NCBI GenBank assembly: GCA_033557465.1
Contig: CM066040.1
Coordinates: 328,618,297 to 328,682,296 of the forward strand
Source of the DNA: Ichthyophis bannanicus
Lineage: Eukaryota; Chordata; Amphibia; Gymnophiona; Ichthyophiidae
Direction: 5' to 3'
DNA length: 64,000 nucleotides
Shown here: piece after piece, positions 43,234 through 53,629 of the stretch
Layout: each line of letters starts with the position of its first letter
How positions within the stretch are numbered: the first letter of the stretch is position 1
Notes under the pieces: generated by a model
The model's input: the letters and a program-made list of their open reading frames with translations, nothing else
The model's database searches: none
Told to the model about the DNA's origin: nothing
Translations under genes and position numbers: made by a program

Positions 43234-44574
43234 ATGGACTTAGAATCGCCGCTGGAGGGGCCCTCGGGGCTTTCTTCTAACGGTGGTTCGGCGCCTGTAG
43301 CGCAGTCTGGCCTCGGAGGAGCATTGCCCTTGGAGGATTTTTCGCCCGATTTTGTTTTGCTCCTGCACCAGGCGTTCTGCCGTCGGCGCCAGGTCATGGG
43401 AGCGGCGCCTCTTCCACCGCAGGAGTTGTCGTCCCAGTCCTCTCCGAGAGAACCTCTGTTGACTGAGCACAGGGCTCCTAAGCGTCCGCGGATGCACGAC
43501 CCTGGTTCTGCGGAGACGGATTGGCCTGAAGGGGATGATCCCGAGTTTGACCCGGAGGGGGATGCTGACGGCTTGGAGGAAGGCGAGCTCCTGGAGCCGG
43601 AAGATCAAGCGAAGATTATTCGGGTGTTCCGACGTGAAGAGCTTCCTGCTCTTGTTTCGGAGGCGCTTCAGACGCTAGGACTGGCCCCTACTGCTAAGGT
43701 GGAGGAGGCGGACGGGGCAGATCCCATTATTCAGGCAGTACGACAAACTAATGTGGTTTTCCCCATTCACAAGGTTATTGACCAGATGATTCAGGATGAG
43801 TGGGACACTCCTGAGTCTGGTCTCAAGGGCGTCAAGATCATGCGTCGTCTCTGTCCTTTATCGGAAACAGATCTGGAGCGTTTTCGGTCTCCCAAGGTCG
43901 ACGCAGCCGTGTCAGCGGTGACTAAGAAGACCACCATTCCGGTGGAAGGGAGTGCGGCTTTACGGGAGCCGCAGGACCGCAAAATGGATGGGCTGTTAAA
44001 GCAGGCCTTTGAGGCGGACGCACTGGCTTTACAGGCTTCCGTATGTGGAGCTTGGGTGGCCCGTGCCTGTTTACGCTGGGTTCAGCGGTTTCAACACATT
44101 CCTTCCTTAGATACCGATATGCTGACGGAGATTCACCACTTGGAATCCGGCACGGCGTATTTGGCGGATGTCCAGTATGATCTCATCAGAGCTCTCTCCA
44201 ACAGCATGGCATCCGTGGTGGCGTCACGTTGAGCCCTTTGGTTAAAAAATTGGGCGGCCGATGGTTCTTCCAAGTCGCGCTTGGGCAAATTGCCTTTTAA
44301 AGGTAAACTGCTCTTTGGAGAGGATTTGGATAAGTTGGTCAAAGATCTGGGAGACTCCAAAGGCGGTCGCCTGCCGGAGGATAGACCCAAGCGGGGTAGG
44401 TCGCTTCCGGTCGCTAGGGGACAGTTTCGGGACTTTCGTAGATTCCGGTCGCCCCGTTATGGCAGCTTCCAGCGGGGTAGATATAGCTCCCGGGCGTCGA
44501 GTTTTCGCGGCTTTCGGGGAGCCAGCCGAGGGTTCTCGGCGGTTGCTTCTCCGACCCCTTGCAAGCCCCAATGA
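43234..44574 (+). pseudogene. gag: DIRS-5 family A gag with one nonsense codon
   Basis: A single frame runs 43234-44574 with one TGA at 44230-44232, where the homologous gag of DIRS-1 keeps coding. A CGA-to-TGA change is the likely cause. Residues about 35-50 ('FSPDFVLLLHQAFC'), an acidic block with 'GLEEGELLEPEDQ', 'VVFPIHKVIDQMIQDEWDTPESG', 'PKVDAAVSAVTKKTTIPVEG', 'LLKQAFEADALALQASVCGAWVARA' and 'LGKLPFKGKLLFGEDLDKLVKDLG' lead to an Arg/Gly/Ser-rich tail ('RDFRRFRSPRYGSFQRGRYSSR'). There is no Cys/His cluster. The start shown is the only Met near the left end; a longer original N-terminus may be missing. Confidence 0.85.
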
Positions 44575-46477
44575 AGGGCAGCGGGTCCAGGTGGAGCTGC
44601 CGGTGATCGGAGGGCGTCTGCGACATTTTCTCTCCGCTTGGACCCAAATTACTTCCGATCAGTGGGTGCTCGACATCATACGGGATGGGTATGTTCTCGA
44701 TTTGGCCCGTCCCGTGCTCGATTCCTTTGTAGCGTCCCCATGCCGGGGAGTTCGAAAGACCCTTCAGGTCCGCCAAACGCTCGATCGTCTTCTTCAGCTA
44801 GGCGCGGTCATTCCCGTACCGCCAGCGGAATATGGCCTTGGAAGGTATTCCATCTATTTCGTGGTGCCAAAGAAGGGTGGCGATCTTCGTCCCATTTTGG
44901 ATCTCAAAGGAGTGAATCGTTGTCTGAGGGTTCCCCACTTTCGAATGGAAACTCTACGGTCTGTCATAGTGGCCGTCCGCCGAGGCGAATTTCTCACGTC
45001 TCTCGACCTCACGGAGGCCTATCTCCATATCCCTATTCGGGAGGACCAGCAGAGGTACCTACGCTTCGCGCTGCCGTGGGGTCATTTCCAGTTTCAAGCA
45101 TTGCCTTTCGGTCTGGCGACCGCGCCACGCGTCTTCACCAAAATCATGGTGGTGGTTGCCGCGGCCCTTCGCAAAGACGGGGTACTGGTTCATCCCTACC
45201 TAGACGACTGGTTGATTCGCGGGAAGTCTCGCGCAGAAAGCTTGGCAGCGACGGCGAAAGTCATCGCGCTCTTGCAGTCTCTCGGATGGGTGGTCAACCC
45301 ACGCAAGAGCCATGTGGTTCCGACGCAGCTTCTCGAATATTTGGGGGTACAGTTCGAAATGTGCCGGGGGTTGGTTTCTCTTCCCGAACGCAGGATTTTG
45401 ACTCTTCAGTCTCTGGTGCGGAGGTTCCGCAGTTCTCCAGCCCCGTCGGCCTGGCTCTACCTGCAGTTGCTGGGGACGATGGCGTCTTCCCTGGAGGTGG
45501 TGCCTTGGGCTCGTTTTCACATGCGCTCACTCCAGCGAGCCTTGCTCCGTCGCTGGTCCAACCAGTCCGATCCCCTGAGCAAACGTCTTCCTTGCCCGAT
45601 GGCGGTTCGGAGGGATCTCAGTTGGTGGTTGAGTCCATTCACTCTTCGAGTGGGGATGCCCTTGGAGCAGCCGGACTGGGTTACGCTCTTAACGGATGCC
45701 TGCCTGACGGGCTGGGGCGCTCACTGCGAGGGCCAGTTCGTTCAGGGGCTCTGGGCTCCGGAGGAGAGTGCATGGTCGATCAACCGATTGGAGCTTCGGA
45801 CTGTTCGATTGGCCTTGCAGCACTTCGAGACCCGGATATCGTCTCGGGCGGTTCGGGTTCTCTCCGACAATGCAGCGACCGTGGCCTACATCAACAGACA
45901 GGGCGGAACCGGAAGCGTCGGTTTGGAGGCGGAGACTCGGTCGTTGTTCGAGTGGGTAGAGCCTCGCCTGCCGGCCATCTCCGCGGCGCACATCGCCGGG
46001 AAAGACAATGTAACGGCGGACTTCCTCAGCAGAGTTCAGGTAGATCCCAGCGAATGGGAACTCCATCCCACGGTCTTCGCACAGCTAGTTCAGCGTTGGG
46101 GCGAGCCGGTCATGGACCTCATGGCCACCTTCCGCTCGGCGAAGGCAGCTCGGTTCTACAGTCGACGGCGAGAGCCGATGTCCGAAGGTCTGGATGCTCT
46201 TTTGCAGACTTGGCCCTCCACGGGTCTTCTCTACGTGTTTCCTCTGTGGCCCCTGCTGGGGCGCGTTATTCAGCGCATCGAAGCTCACCGGGGTTGGGTG
46301 CTTTTGATAGCGCCGGATTGGCCTCGTCGGCCTTGGTATGCCGATCTGATGCGGTTAGTGGACGGTCCTCCCTGGACACTTCCCTTGTTTCCGGACCTGT
46401 TCTGTCAGGGTCCCTTACGCATGCCGCAAGTGGAGAGATTCTCTCTTACGGCCTGGCTATTGAAAGGGCTCGGCTAA
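44570..46477 (+). CDS. DIRS-5 reverse transcriptase / RNase H / methyltransferase-like protein
   Basis: The frame is open from 44261 to 46477; homology starts near 44570 ('NEGQRVQVELPVIGGRL'), just at the end of gag, so I place the coding start there. RT: 'FVVPKKGGDLRPILDLKGVN', 'SLDLTEAYLHIPI', 'LPFGLATAPRVFTKIMVVVAAALR', catalytic 'YLDDWL' (45199-45216). RNase H: 'LTDACLTGWGAH', 'RLELRTVRLALQHF', 'SDNAATVAYINRQGGTGS', 'GKDNVTADFLSR'. Third block: 'VMDLMATFRSAKAARFYSRRREPMSEG' and 'LLIAPDWPRRPWYADLMRL', called methyltransferase-like in DIRS elements. No stop or frameshift is seen. It would make circular DNA from element RNA. No Met is obvious at the homology start, so translation may need re-initiation or frameshifting from gag. 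Confidence 0.88.
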   Translation, partial: NEGQRVQVELPVIGGRLRHFLSAWTQITSDQWVLDIIRDGYVLDLARPVLDSFVASPCRGVRKTLQVRQTLDRLLQLGAVIPVPPAEYGLGRYSIYFVVPKKGGDLRPILDLKGVNRCLRVPHFRMETLRSVIVAVRRGEFLTSLDLTEAYLHIPIREDQQRYLRFALPWGHFQFQALPFGLATAPRVFTKIMVVVAAALRKDGVLVHPYLDDWLIRGKSRAESLAATAKVIALLQSLGWVVNPRKSHVVPTQLLEYLGVQFEMCRGLVSLPERRILTLQSLVRRFRSSPAPSAWLYLQLLGTMASSLEVVPWARFHMRSLQRALLRRWSNQSDPLSKRLPCPMAVRRDLSWWLSPFTLRVGMPLEQPDWVTLLTDACLTGWGAHCEGQFVQGLWAPEESAWSINRLELRTVRLALQHFETRISSRAVRVLSDNAATVAYINRQGGTGSVGLEAETRSLFEWVEPRLPAISAAHIAGKDNVTADFLSRVQVDPSEWELHPTVFAQLVQRWGEPVMDLMATFRSAKAARFYSRRREPMSEGLDALLQTWPSTGLLYVFPLWPLLGRVIQRIEAHRGWVLLIAPDWPRRPWYADLMRLVDGPPWTLPLFPDLFCQGPLRMPQVERFSLTAWLLKGLG

Positions 46478-47514
46478 GGAAACGCGGTTACTCCCGGTCG
46501 GTGGTGGCAACACTGTTGCAAGCGCGCAAACGATCTACTTCGCTGGCCTATGTTCGGGTTTGGCGCATTTTTGAGGACTGGTGCTCTAGGAATCAGATCC
46601 GAGCGGCTACGGCCTCTCTTCCGGTAATACTGGATTTTTTGCAGGACGGTTTTACTAAAGGTCTGGCCGCCAGTTCTTTGCGTGTCCAATTGGCGGCCCT
46701 GTCATGTTATCGCGGCAAAGTTCAGGGGGTGTCTTTAGGTGCTCATCCTGATGTCGTTCGTTTTTTGCGGGCGGTTTCTAGGTTACGTCCAGCCCGTAGA
46801 GTCTCGGTTCCCCCATGGGATCTTAATTTGGTGCTGCGAGCTCTCAGTGCAGCGCCTTTTGAGCCGCTTTCTAGGAGTTCTGTAAAGGATTTGACTCTTA
46901 AGACGGTATTTCTGGTCGCGATTTGTTCGGCCCGCCGTATTTCTGAGCTTCAGGCTCTTTCTTGTAGGGAGCCTTTTCTGTCTTTCTCGGCTCACAAAGT
47001 GGAACTACGTCCTGTGCCTTCCTTCTTACCTAAGGTGACTTCTCCCTTTCACGTGAACCAGGTTGTTTCCCTTCCGGTTTTCTCGGACTCCGAAGGGCAT
47101 GCTTCTGATCGCGGACTCAGTCGGTTGGACCTCAAGAGGGTTTTGCGACGCTATTTAAAAGTTACCAGTGATTTTCGTAAATCAGACCGGTTGTTCGTGC
47201 TGTTTGGCGGTGCTCGCAAAGGGGAAGCGGCGGCGAAGGCTTCTATTGCTCGATGGATTAAAGAAGCGATTGGTTCGGCTTATCTTTTGCACGGTCGGAC
47301 TCCGCCGGCTGGGTTGCGTGCGCATTCCACGAGAGCGCAGGCAGCGTCCTGGGCGGAATTCAGTTTGGTTTCGCCGGTGGATATTTGTAAGGCGGCCACA
47401 TGGTCGTCGTTGCACACTTTCAGTAAACATTATCGCCTTGATGTCTTGGCGGCGAGCGATGCCGGTTTTGGTTCCGCGGTTCTGCGTGCCGGCTGGCAAA
47501 ATCCCACCCGTTAG
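46430..47514 (+). CDS. DIRS-5 tyrosine recombinase
   Basis: The recombinase lies at the end of a 958-codon frame (44638-47514) that overlaps RT in the +2 direction. Homology begins around 46430 ('SYGLAIERARLRKRGYS'). SAM-like region: 'STSLAYVRVWRIFEDWCSRN', 'LRVQLAALSCYRGKVQG'. Catalytic core: Arg I in 'SARRISELQAL', 'FLPKVTSPFHVNQ', H-S-T-R in 'LRAHSTRAQAASW', 'DICKAATWSSLHTF', Tyr in 'SKHYRLD'. All expected active-site residues are present and the frame is intact. It integrates the DNA circle without making target duplications. It is the only fully open family A recombinase in this window. Confidence 0.9.
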
Positions 47515-47526
47515 GCTGCTTTGATA

Positions 47527-47626
47527 CATCCCATACGTCGAGGACTAAGCTGGAGGAACGATAAGGAAATAGTAATTACGCTTACCTGGTAATTGTAGTT
47601 CCTTGAGAGACGACAGCTTAGTCCTC
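47527..47626 (+). repeat. DIRS-5 ICR
   Basis: 'cccatacgtcgaggactaag' plus 'ctggaggaacgataaggaa' complements the left end. 'gagagacgacagcttagtcc' complements the right end. Between them 'attacgcttacctggtaatt' must represent the outermost bases at the circle junction. Confidence 0.9.
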
Positions 47627-48060
47627 CTGCCTCTCCCTGTGTTCTTTCCTTTAGCACGGCACGCTTTGGGTTCAGAGGTCAGTATTCCCAGGTGAGTGCG
47701 TTTCTGTGTGCATTCTTTTCCTTCGTTCTAATATTTTTTGTTTCTCCTTCTTTTCTACCTATCCGTTTCTGCTGTGGCAGGAGCGGGACTTTCCGTTACT
47801 CTTCGTAAAGGATTTGGCTACTGAAACATGTAAAAAAAAACAAAAAAAAAACCTGTTATTCTTAAGAGATACATTTGCTGTGAGAGCGCTATTATTAAAG
47901 GTTAGCTACGTGTTTGAGTTTGCTTTGTCAGTAGTTCACTGGAGTTCCTGAGTTGCTGGGTATGATGGTTCCAGTGGAGCTGAAATCTGATTGGTCCAGT
48001 CTTCATGCTGCAGGAGGAGGTGCACTACCCATACGTCGAGGACTAAGCTGTCATCTCTTA
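47627..48060 (+). repeat. DIRS-5 3' region and right ITR
   Basis: Non-coding sequence ending 'acccatacgtcgaggactaa' + 'gctgtcatctctta'. The last block complements the left end and the ICR. It includes an A-run at 47831-47852. Confidence 0.75.
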
Positions 48061-48061
48061 G

Positions 48062-49200
48062 CATGCCAATCATCTCAATCCGCAACAGATATGAACCCAG
48101 TCATTCCTTTAGAAACAATCAACACACGCATAAACACAGAATCCATGATAGACTCATACACATTCAACCATCAATCATAACACAAGCAACACAATCCTCA
48201 GTCACACTAACCCCCACCAAGATTATGATGCTCAATGCAAGATTTGTTAGAAACAAAATCCCTGTCATCAGAGATCTTATCAAAGATGAACTCCCAGACT
48301 AACTTTGTATAACAGAAGCATGGCTATCCAATGCAGATAGCATTCTTCTAAACTAATTAAAAATTAATAATTATGATGTATTTACATGTCACAGAACCAA
48401 GCAAAGAGGAGGAGGTGTACTCATATGTAGTAAGCAGAAATATAAATCCTTTGCAAGCGTATACACTAACGTTGATGATATAGACATTTTGAAAATAGAA
48501 AATAAAAACTTTACCACAGGTCTTATATACAGACCACCATCGCCTAACCACGATAATCTGACCGCGATATTTGAATCAGCTTGCTTTGCCCCATTAAAGA
48601 AACCTCTTATTATAATGGGTGATTTCAACTTACCCTCTTCTCCCTTAACAACACACAAACTCATTCATTGGAGCAATGGCAGACATGGGTTACACCCAAA
48701 TCATAAACTCCCCTACCCACATAAAAGGCAAAACCCTAGACCTTGCATTCATACCCCTTTCAACATTAACCCTCCTAGCCGCACCCAAATCACAACAGTT
48801 CCCCTGGACAGATCACTATATTATAAGCCTTGAAGTGCTTATTATACAAAATACAAAAACATATAACAAAAAATTCAGACACTTCAACAAGGAAGAATTC
48901 CTAGATGAAATCCTCCCTAAGCTACACCCTATGCAATCAGATTTAAACTGCTTGATTAACAACTGGAACACCACTATTCTAAATGCTTCTACTACACCAC
49001 TCAGGCATCCTCAACACCCACGAAGATCATCACAAAGATGGTTCACACAAGCACTCGCCAGTTTAAAGAAGCAACTACGAAAATGTGAATACAAATGGAG
49101 AAGAAATAAAATAACAGAAAAAAGAACATATATATGTCAAGCCTGAATTCCTACAAGAAAGCAATTAACAAGGCAAAAAAAGACAATCACACCAAAAAAC
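48062..49200 (+). mobile_element. L2 LINE 5' part with endonuclease fragment
   Basis: The reading frames show an L2 APE endonuclease: 'MMLNARFVRNKIPVIRDLI' (48226-48282), 'LCITEAWL' after a stop at 48301, 'RGGGVLI' near 48410, 'TTGLIYRPPSPNHDNL' (48507-48555), 'LIIMGDFNLPSSPL' and, in a second frame, 'MADMGYTQIINSPTHIKGKTLDLAFI' and 'QFPWTDHYIISLEV' carrying the DH-type end. There are several stops. RT is absent: the element is cut at 49200 by the minus-strand RTE, and I do not find its continuation on the far side. Confidence 0.82.
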
Positions 49201-52055
49201 TTGTTGTTGTTAAGTGCCGTCGAGTCGAAGTCGACTCATGGCGACCCTCTGGATAGCTATCCTAAATTGTGTTCGGTCTTGAGTCAGGTGGCTCATTGTT
49301 GACAGACTGGTACCTGTAGCTGCTGTTGTTATATCGATCCATCTCATTGCTGGCCTTCCTCTTTTGCGTTGACCTTCCATCTTGCCAAGCATGACGTCTT
49401 TCTCTAATGATCTCTCTCTTCGCATGATGTGTCCAAAGTATGAAAGTCGAAGTCTTGTCATCTGAGTTTCTAAAGAAAGCTTAGGTTTGATCTCTTCTAG
49501 TACTGACTGGTTTGTTCTTCGGGCAGTCCATGGTATACACAGTATTCGCCGCCAGCACCATAATTCAAAGGCATCAATTTTCTTCCTGTCTATCTTTTTC
49601 ACTGTCCAGCTTTCACATCCATATGATGTTATTGAAAATACCATGGCTTGAACAAGTCAAAACTTTGTATGGAGCGAGACATCTCTGCTCTTGAGAATTT
49701 TATCTAGGTCTTTCATAGCCATTCTCCCAAGAGCAATGACTGCTTGTTGCTTCTTTATTGATAGTTGATCCAAGCAGGTTAAAGTTGTTCACGATTTCAA
49801 TTTCTTCTCCTTCAACGATGAACCTGTTGATTATGCCAGTTGTCATGATCTTTGTCTTCTTTACATTAAGGTGCAGGCCCATTTTGAGACTATGTTCTTT
49901 GATTGTGAGAAGCAAATGTTTCAGATCATCTTCACTTTCAGCCAGTTATGTGGTATCATCAGCATAGCGAAGGTTGTTGATGAGTCTTCCACCAATCTTC
50001 ACACCTCTGCTGTCTTCATACAATCCTGCTTCTTTGATGATTTGCTCTGCATATAAATTAAACAGGTAGGGGGAAAGTATGCAGCCTTGTCTTACACCTT
50101 TGCTTATTTTAAAAAATTCTGTTTCTCCTTGTTCCGTTCGAACTGCTGCTTCTCGATCAATGTACAGATTGCGCAAGAGTACGGTCAGGTGTTCTGGTAT
50201 ACCCATGCTTCTTAATGTAGCCCAGAGTTTCTCATGGTTTACATAGTCAAAAGCCTTGCTATAGTCGATAAAGCACAAATAGATATCCTTTTGGTATTCT
50301 TTAGTCTTTTCAAGGATCCATCTCACATCCGCAATGATGTCTCTCGTTCCTCGCCCTTTCCTGAACCCTGCTTGCACTTCAGGTAGTTCTTGTTCCAGAT
50401 ATGGTTGTAGTCTCTTTTGAATAATCTTCAGTAGAATCTTGCTGGCATGTGGGATCAGAGTGATTGTGCGATAATTTTCACAGTCAGTTGGATCACCTTT
50501 CTTTAGTATTGGTATAAACACAGATCTTTTCCAGTCAGTTGGCCATGATGTTGTCTTCCATATTTCTTGGCAGAGCCTTGTGAGTACGGTAACAGCTGCA
50601 TCAGATTGCTGCAATACTTCTATGGGAATACTATCAATGCCTGGTGCTTTGTTCTTTGATAAGGCTTTCAATGCTGCTTCAACTTCTTCTTTCATCACCA
50701 ATGGTTCCCGATCATAAGGTACAGGTTGAAACGGCTGTTGGTCCACTTGATCTTTATCATATAAAAACTCTGTATATTCCTTCCACCTTTTCTTGATCTT
50801 CTCAGCATCATTCAACATAGAACTTTGATCATCTTGTAACATTCCAATTTGAGGCTGGAACTTTTTCTTTAACTCTCGTAGCTTTAGGAAAGCCGATCTT
50901 GTTCTTCTTCTAATAGTTTCTGCTTCTATTTCCTTGCAAGTGTCATTGTAGTACTTTTCCTTGTCCTGTCTTGCTGCACGTTGGAAATCTCTGTTGAGTT
51001 CTGCGATTCTTTCTTTCTCCTCTGGCTTTAGCTTCTCTGTGTTTCTGGGCAATTTTCAGAGTTTCTTCCGTCATCCATTTTGGCCGTTTTTGCTTTTTCA
51101 TCTTTTGTAGAGACTTCTCGCTTTCTTCCAACACAACCTTCTTGATGTCATTCCATAACTCTTCCGGAGCTCTGTCATTTGTATCTAAAGCAGCAAATCG
51201 ATTTTGCAGGTAGTCTTTAAATTCCAGTGGTATATTCTCAAGATCATATTTTGCTGCATTCATGAGTGGTTTGCTCTTTTTCAACTTTAGCTTGAGTTTG
51301 CATACTAGTAGTTGATGATCTGTACCACAGTCAGCTCCAGGTTTTGTCTTTGTTGATGTTACAGAGCTTTTCCATCGTTGACTTCCACATATGTAGTTAA
51401 TTTGATTTTTATATAATCCATTCGGTGAAGTCCATGTGTACAGTCGCCGCTTGTGTTGCTGGAAGAAGGTGTTTGAGATGAATAGATCATTGGTCTTGCA
51501 GAATTCTTTCAGTCTTTCTCCAGCTTCATTTCTGTTGCCAAGTCCATATTTTCCAACTACTTTGCCTTCTTCTTTGTTGCCAACTTTTGCGTTCCAGTCA
51601 CCCATGACTATCAGGATATCCTGTTTGCATGTTCTGTCAATTTCAGCTTGTACTTGTTCATAGAACTCTTCAATTTCATTCTCTTCTGCAGCTGTTGTTG
51701 GGGCATATACTTGAATTATAGTTGTGTTGATAGGCAATCCTCGTAGACGAATAGAGATTAAGCGTTCGCTGACTGCATTGTATTTCATTACAGTTCTTGC
51801 AAGTTTCTTCTTTATTATAAATGCAACACCATTTCTTCTTTGTCTTTCATTTCCAGCATAGTAGACCATGTGATCATCTGATGCAAAGTGCCCGATGCCA
51901 GTCCATTTCAGTTCGCTGACACCCAACAGATCAAGTTGTACACGTTCCATTTCATTCTTGACCACCTCCAACTTCCCTTGGTTCATGCTTCGTACGTTCC
52001 ATGTTCCAATGTGTAAGACATCTTTACAGCTTCTGACTCTCATTTCATGCGCAAA
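49201..52055 (-). mobile_element. RTE-clade LINE, minus strand, 5'-truncated
   Basis: The minus strand ends with 'cgactcgacggcacttaaca' and (caa)n at 49201-49225, matching the tail at 31650-31693. It begins at about 52055 inside the N-terminal region ('AHEMRVRSCKDVLHIGTWNV'). It shares nearly all residues with the copy at 28362-31693. Confidence 0.9.
49210..52055 (-). pseudogene. RTE endonuclease-reverse transcriptase, minus strand
   Basis: The endonuclease part is open for over 1 kb (52055 down to about 51000): 'GTWNVRSMNQGKLEVVKNEMERVQ', 'LLGVSELKWTGIGHF', 'IVMGDWNAKVGNKEEGKVVG', 'CGTDHQLLV'. A frameshift near 51040 moves to the RT frame (51052-49946): 'FIDYSKAFDYVNHEKLW', 'GVRQGCILSPYLFNLYAEQI', then 'RYADDTT' where most copies read CYADD. 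A stop near 49946 and one further frame change precede the C-terminus 'DAFELWCWRRILCIPWTARRTNQSVLEEI' and 'LSYFGHIMRRERSLEKDVMLGKMEGQRKRGRPAMRW' (49640-49330). It is a recent but dead copy. Confidence 0.9.
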
Positions 52056-52500
52056 TTTCCACTGCGCTTTGGACAGTTCCAGCCTGTCCAGGCCTCCCAC
52101 ATCTCTCAACAGCAAGAGACTATAGGTCCATTCAGTTTGGAGGCCCACACTAGTGGAAAGCTCCTGCAAAACCAGACCCCATAAAGGCCCTATGTGGGTA
52201 CAGAAATATGCATCAGTGTTCCCTTTCTCACTTTACATTTCCCACAGGTGTCATCTTGCCACAAATTCATCCATGCCCCCCACATTCTAATGATAAAAGT
52301 GCGGTGAAGTAAACAAAACTGAGTTGCCTGTTGTGCCACATTTGTTAGATAGAGAGATGTATTACTGACCAAGGAGTCTAAATTGTCTTCCAAGACCTGC
52401 TGTGCCACATTCCATCCAGGCTCTAGTCAGTGCCTCTACCCAGGGTTGCTGTCTAGCTGCTCTGCACATACCATACCACTGGGAGACCGTATTAAAACTC
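52056..52500 (-). pseudogene. L1/Tx1-like LINE ORF2 fragment, out of order
   Basis: The minus strand reads 'SQWYGMCRAARQQPWVEALTRAWMECG' (52480-52400), then 'LLHRTFIIRMWGAWMNLWQDDTCGKC' and 'KGTLMHI' (52325-52205), which resemble the C-terminal region of L1-type ORF2 just before the 'FLECP' motif. Yet a 'FLECP' block already lies upstream at about 52880, so this is a second fragment or a rearranged one. Confidence 0.5.
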
Positions 52501-53400
52501 GGCAACAGAGACCTAAAGTTCATGTTGAGCAATACACCCCCCCCCACCCACCCATCCCCCCGACATACTTTTCCAGGGCCTGCAATAATGCCCGGCCTGC
52601 CAAAAATGAAATCTGTGTATCCATTCAGCCATGCTTCTCATTCTCATCTGCCACTCCACTGTGGTCGGGGCGCAGTCCTCTATCCAGTGTGCCACTATAG
52701 TTTTCCTGGGGAGCAGAAAAGCCACTTGTACTATCCGTTTTTTCACCATTCCTTGCACTTTTCCATTCATAACCTTCCCATCTCCCAGCAAGAGGCTTTT
52801 ATAGTCCCATTCCACCCTGGTACCTAATAGCACCTGCAGTTTTTGTAGCACTCCCTCCCAATATGGCTGCAATCTCGGGCATTCCAAGAAGTGTGTCCAA
52901 GTACTCCTCATCTCTGACAATAATGGTTATTCCATATTCACATTTTGGCCCCCCTTTCCCTTGTTAGATAAGCTCTGTGTAGTATTTTGTACTACATTTC
53001 CTGTAGGCTCACATTCGGCGTGTACGTGGATAGCTCCTCATACAGTTTTCTTATGAGTTGTTCATCAATTTCCTCCCCCAGCTCCCTTGTCCAAACTTGC
53101 CATAGCATCTGGTGCCACTCCCTTTTTCGTGTCTCCCTAGCACTTTATACCAATAGGCTACTCTATTGTGTTTACCTGGTGTCGTCATGAATGTTCTGTC
53201 TAGTTTTGTAAACCCTTGCCTGTACTCTGTAGTTCTCAGCTTGTTGGTAATGTAGTGGCGGCATTGCAGATACGCTATTAGGTGTTTGTTCAGGGCCCCC
53301 CATTCCACCTTGAATTGGTCCAAGGTTGGTACACTCCTCTGCCCTTTTTCCAAGATTTGGCCCACATACTGGCAGCCCACCTTTTGAAGGCCAGGTTATC
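52500..53400 (-). pseudogene. L1/Tx1-like LINE ORF2 C-terminus (distal part of a split element)
   Basis: The minus strand from 53400 reads 'DNLAFKRWAA', then in other frames 'TLDQFKVEWGALNKHLIAYLQCRHYITNKLR' (53320-53220), 'RVAYWYKVLG', and 'EMRSTWTHFLECPRLQPYWEGVLQKLQVLLG' (52915-52820), the L1-type pattern of a His/Cys region followed by a W-rich stretch. Multiple frame changes mark it as dead. The preceding part of the same ORF lies at 63556-64000, beyond the L2 insertion. Confidence 0.7.
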
Positions 53401-53629
53401 ATCCGGGCAGTGGGAACCCTCCCTCCACACACTCCTGCCCAATCCGGGCAGTGGGAGCCCTCCCTCCACACACTCCTGCCCAATCCGGGCAGTGGGAGCC
53501 CTCCCTCCACACACTCCTGCCCAATCCGGGCAGTGGGAGCCCTCCCTCCACACACTCCTGCCCAATCCGGGCAGTGGGAGCCCTCCCTCCACATACTCCT
53601 GCCCAATCCGGGCAGTGGGAGGCTCACAC
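53401..53629 (+). repeat. 41-bp tandem repeat, about 5.5 copies
   Basis: The unit is 'atccgggcagtgggagccct' followed by 'ccctccacacactcctgccca'. Copies start at 53401, 53442, 53483, 53524, 53565 and 53606 (partial), with only one or two substitutions among them. It is GC-rich and opens long frames on both strands by chance. Confidence 0.97.

Larger units (their letters stand above)
43190..48060 (+). mobile_element. DIRS-5: family A DIRS retrotransposon with near-intact genes
   Basis: The left end 'tcgttcctccagcttagtcc' plus 'tcgacgtatgg' is repeated as complement in the ICR (47529-47570), and the core 'cttagtcctcgacgtatgg' pairs with the right end at 48029-48049. Gag has a single nonsense codon; the RT ORF and recombinase are open. 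The left ITR is only about 40 bases before gag begins, whereas the right side extends much further. The right end stops about 35 bases short of what the ICR predicts. Confidence 0.88.

Noticed and set aside
53401..53629. Possible CRISPR array (regular short repeats)
   Set aside because: Head-to-tail 41-bp units without unique spacers, in a vertebrate-type genome.
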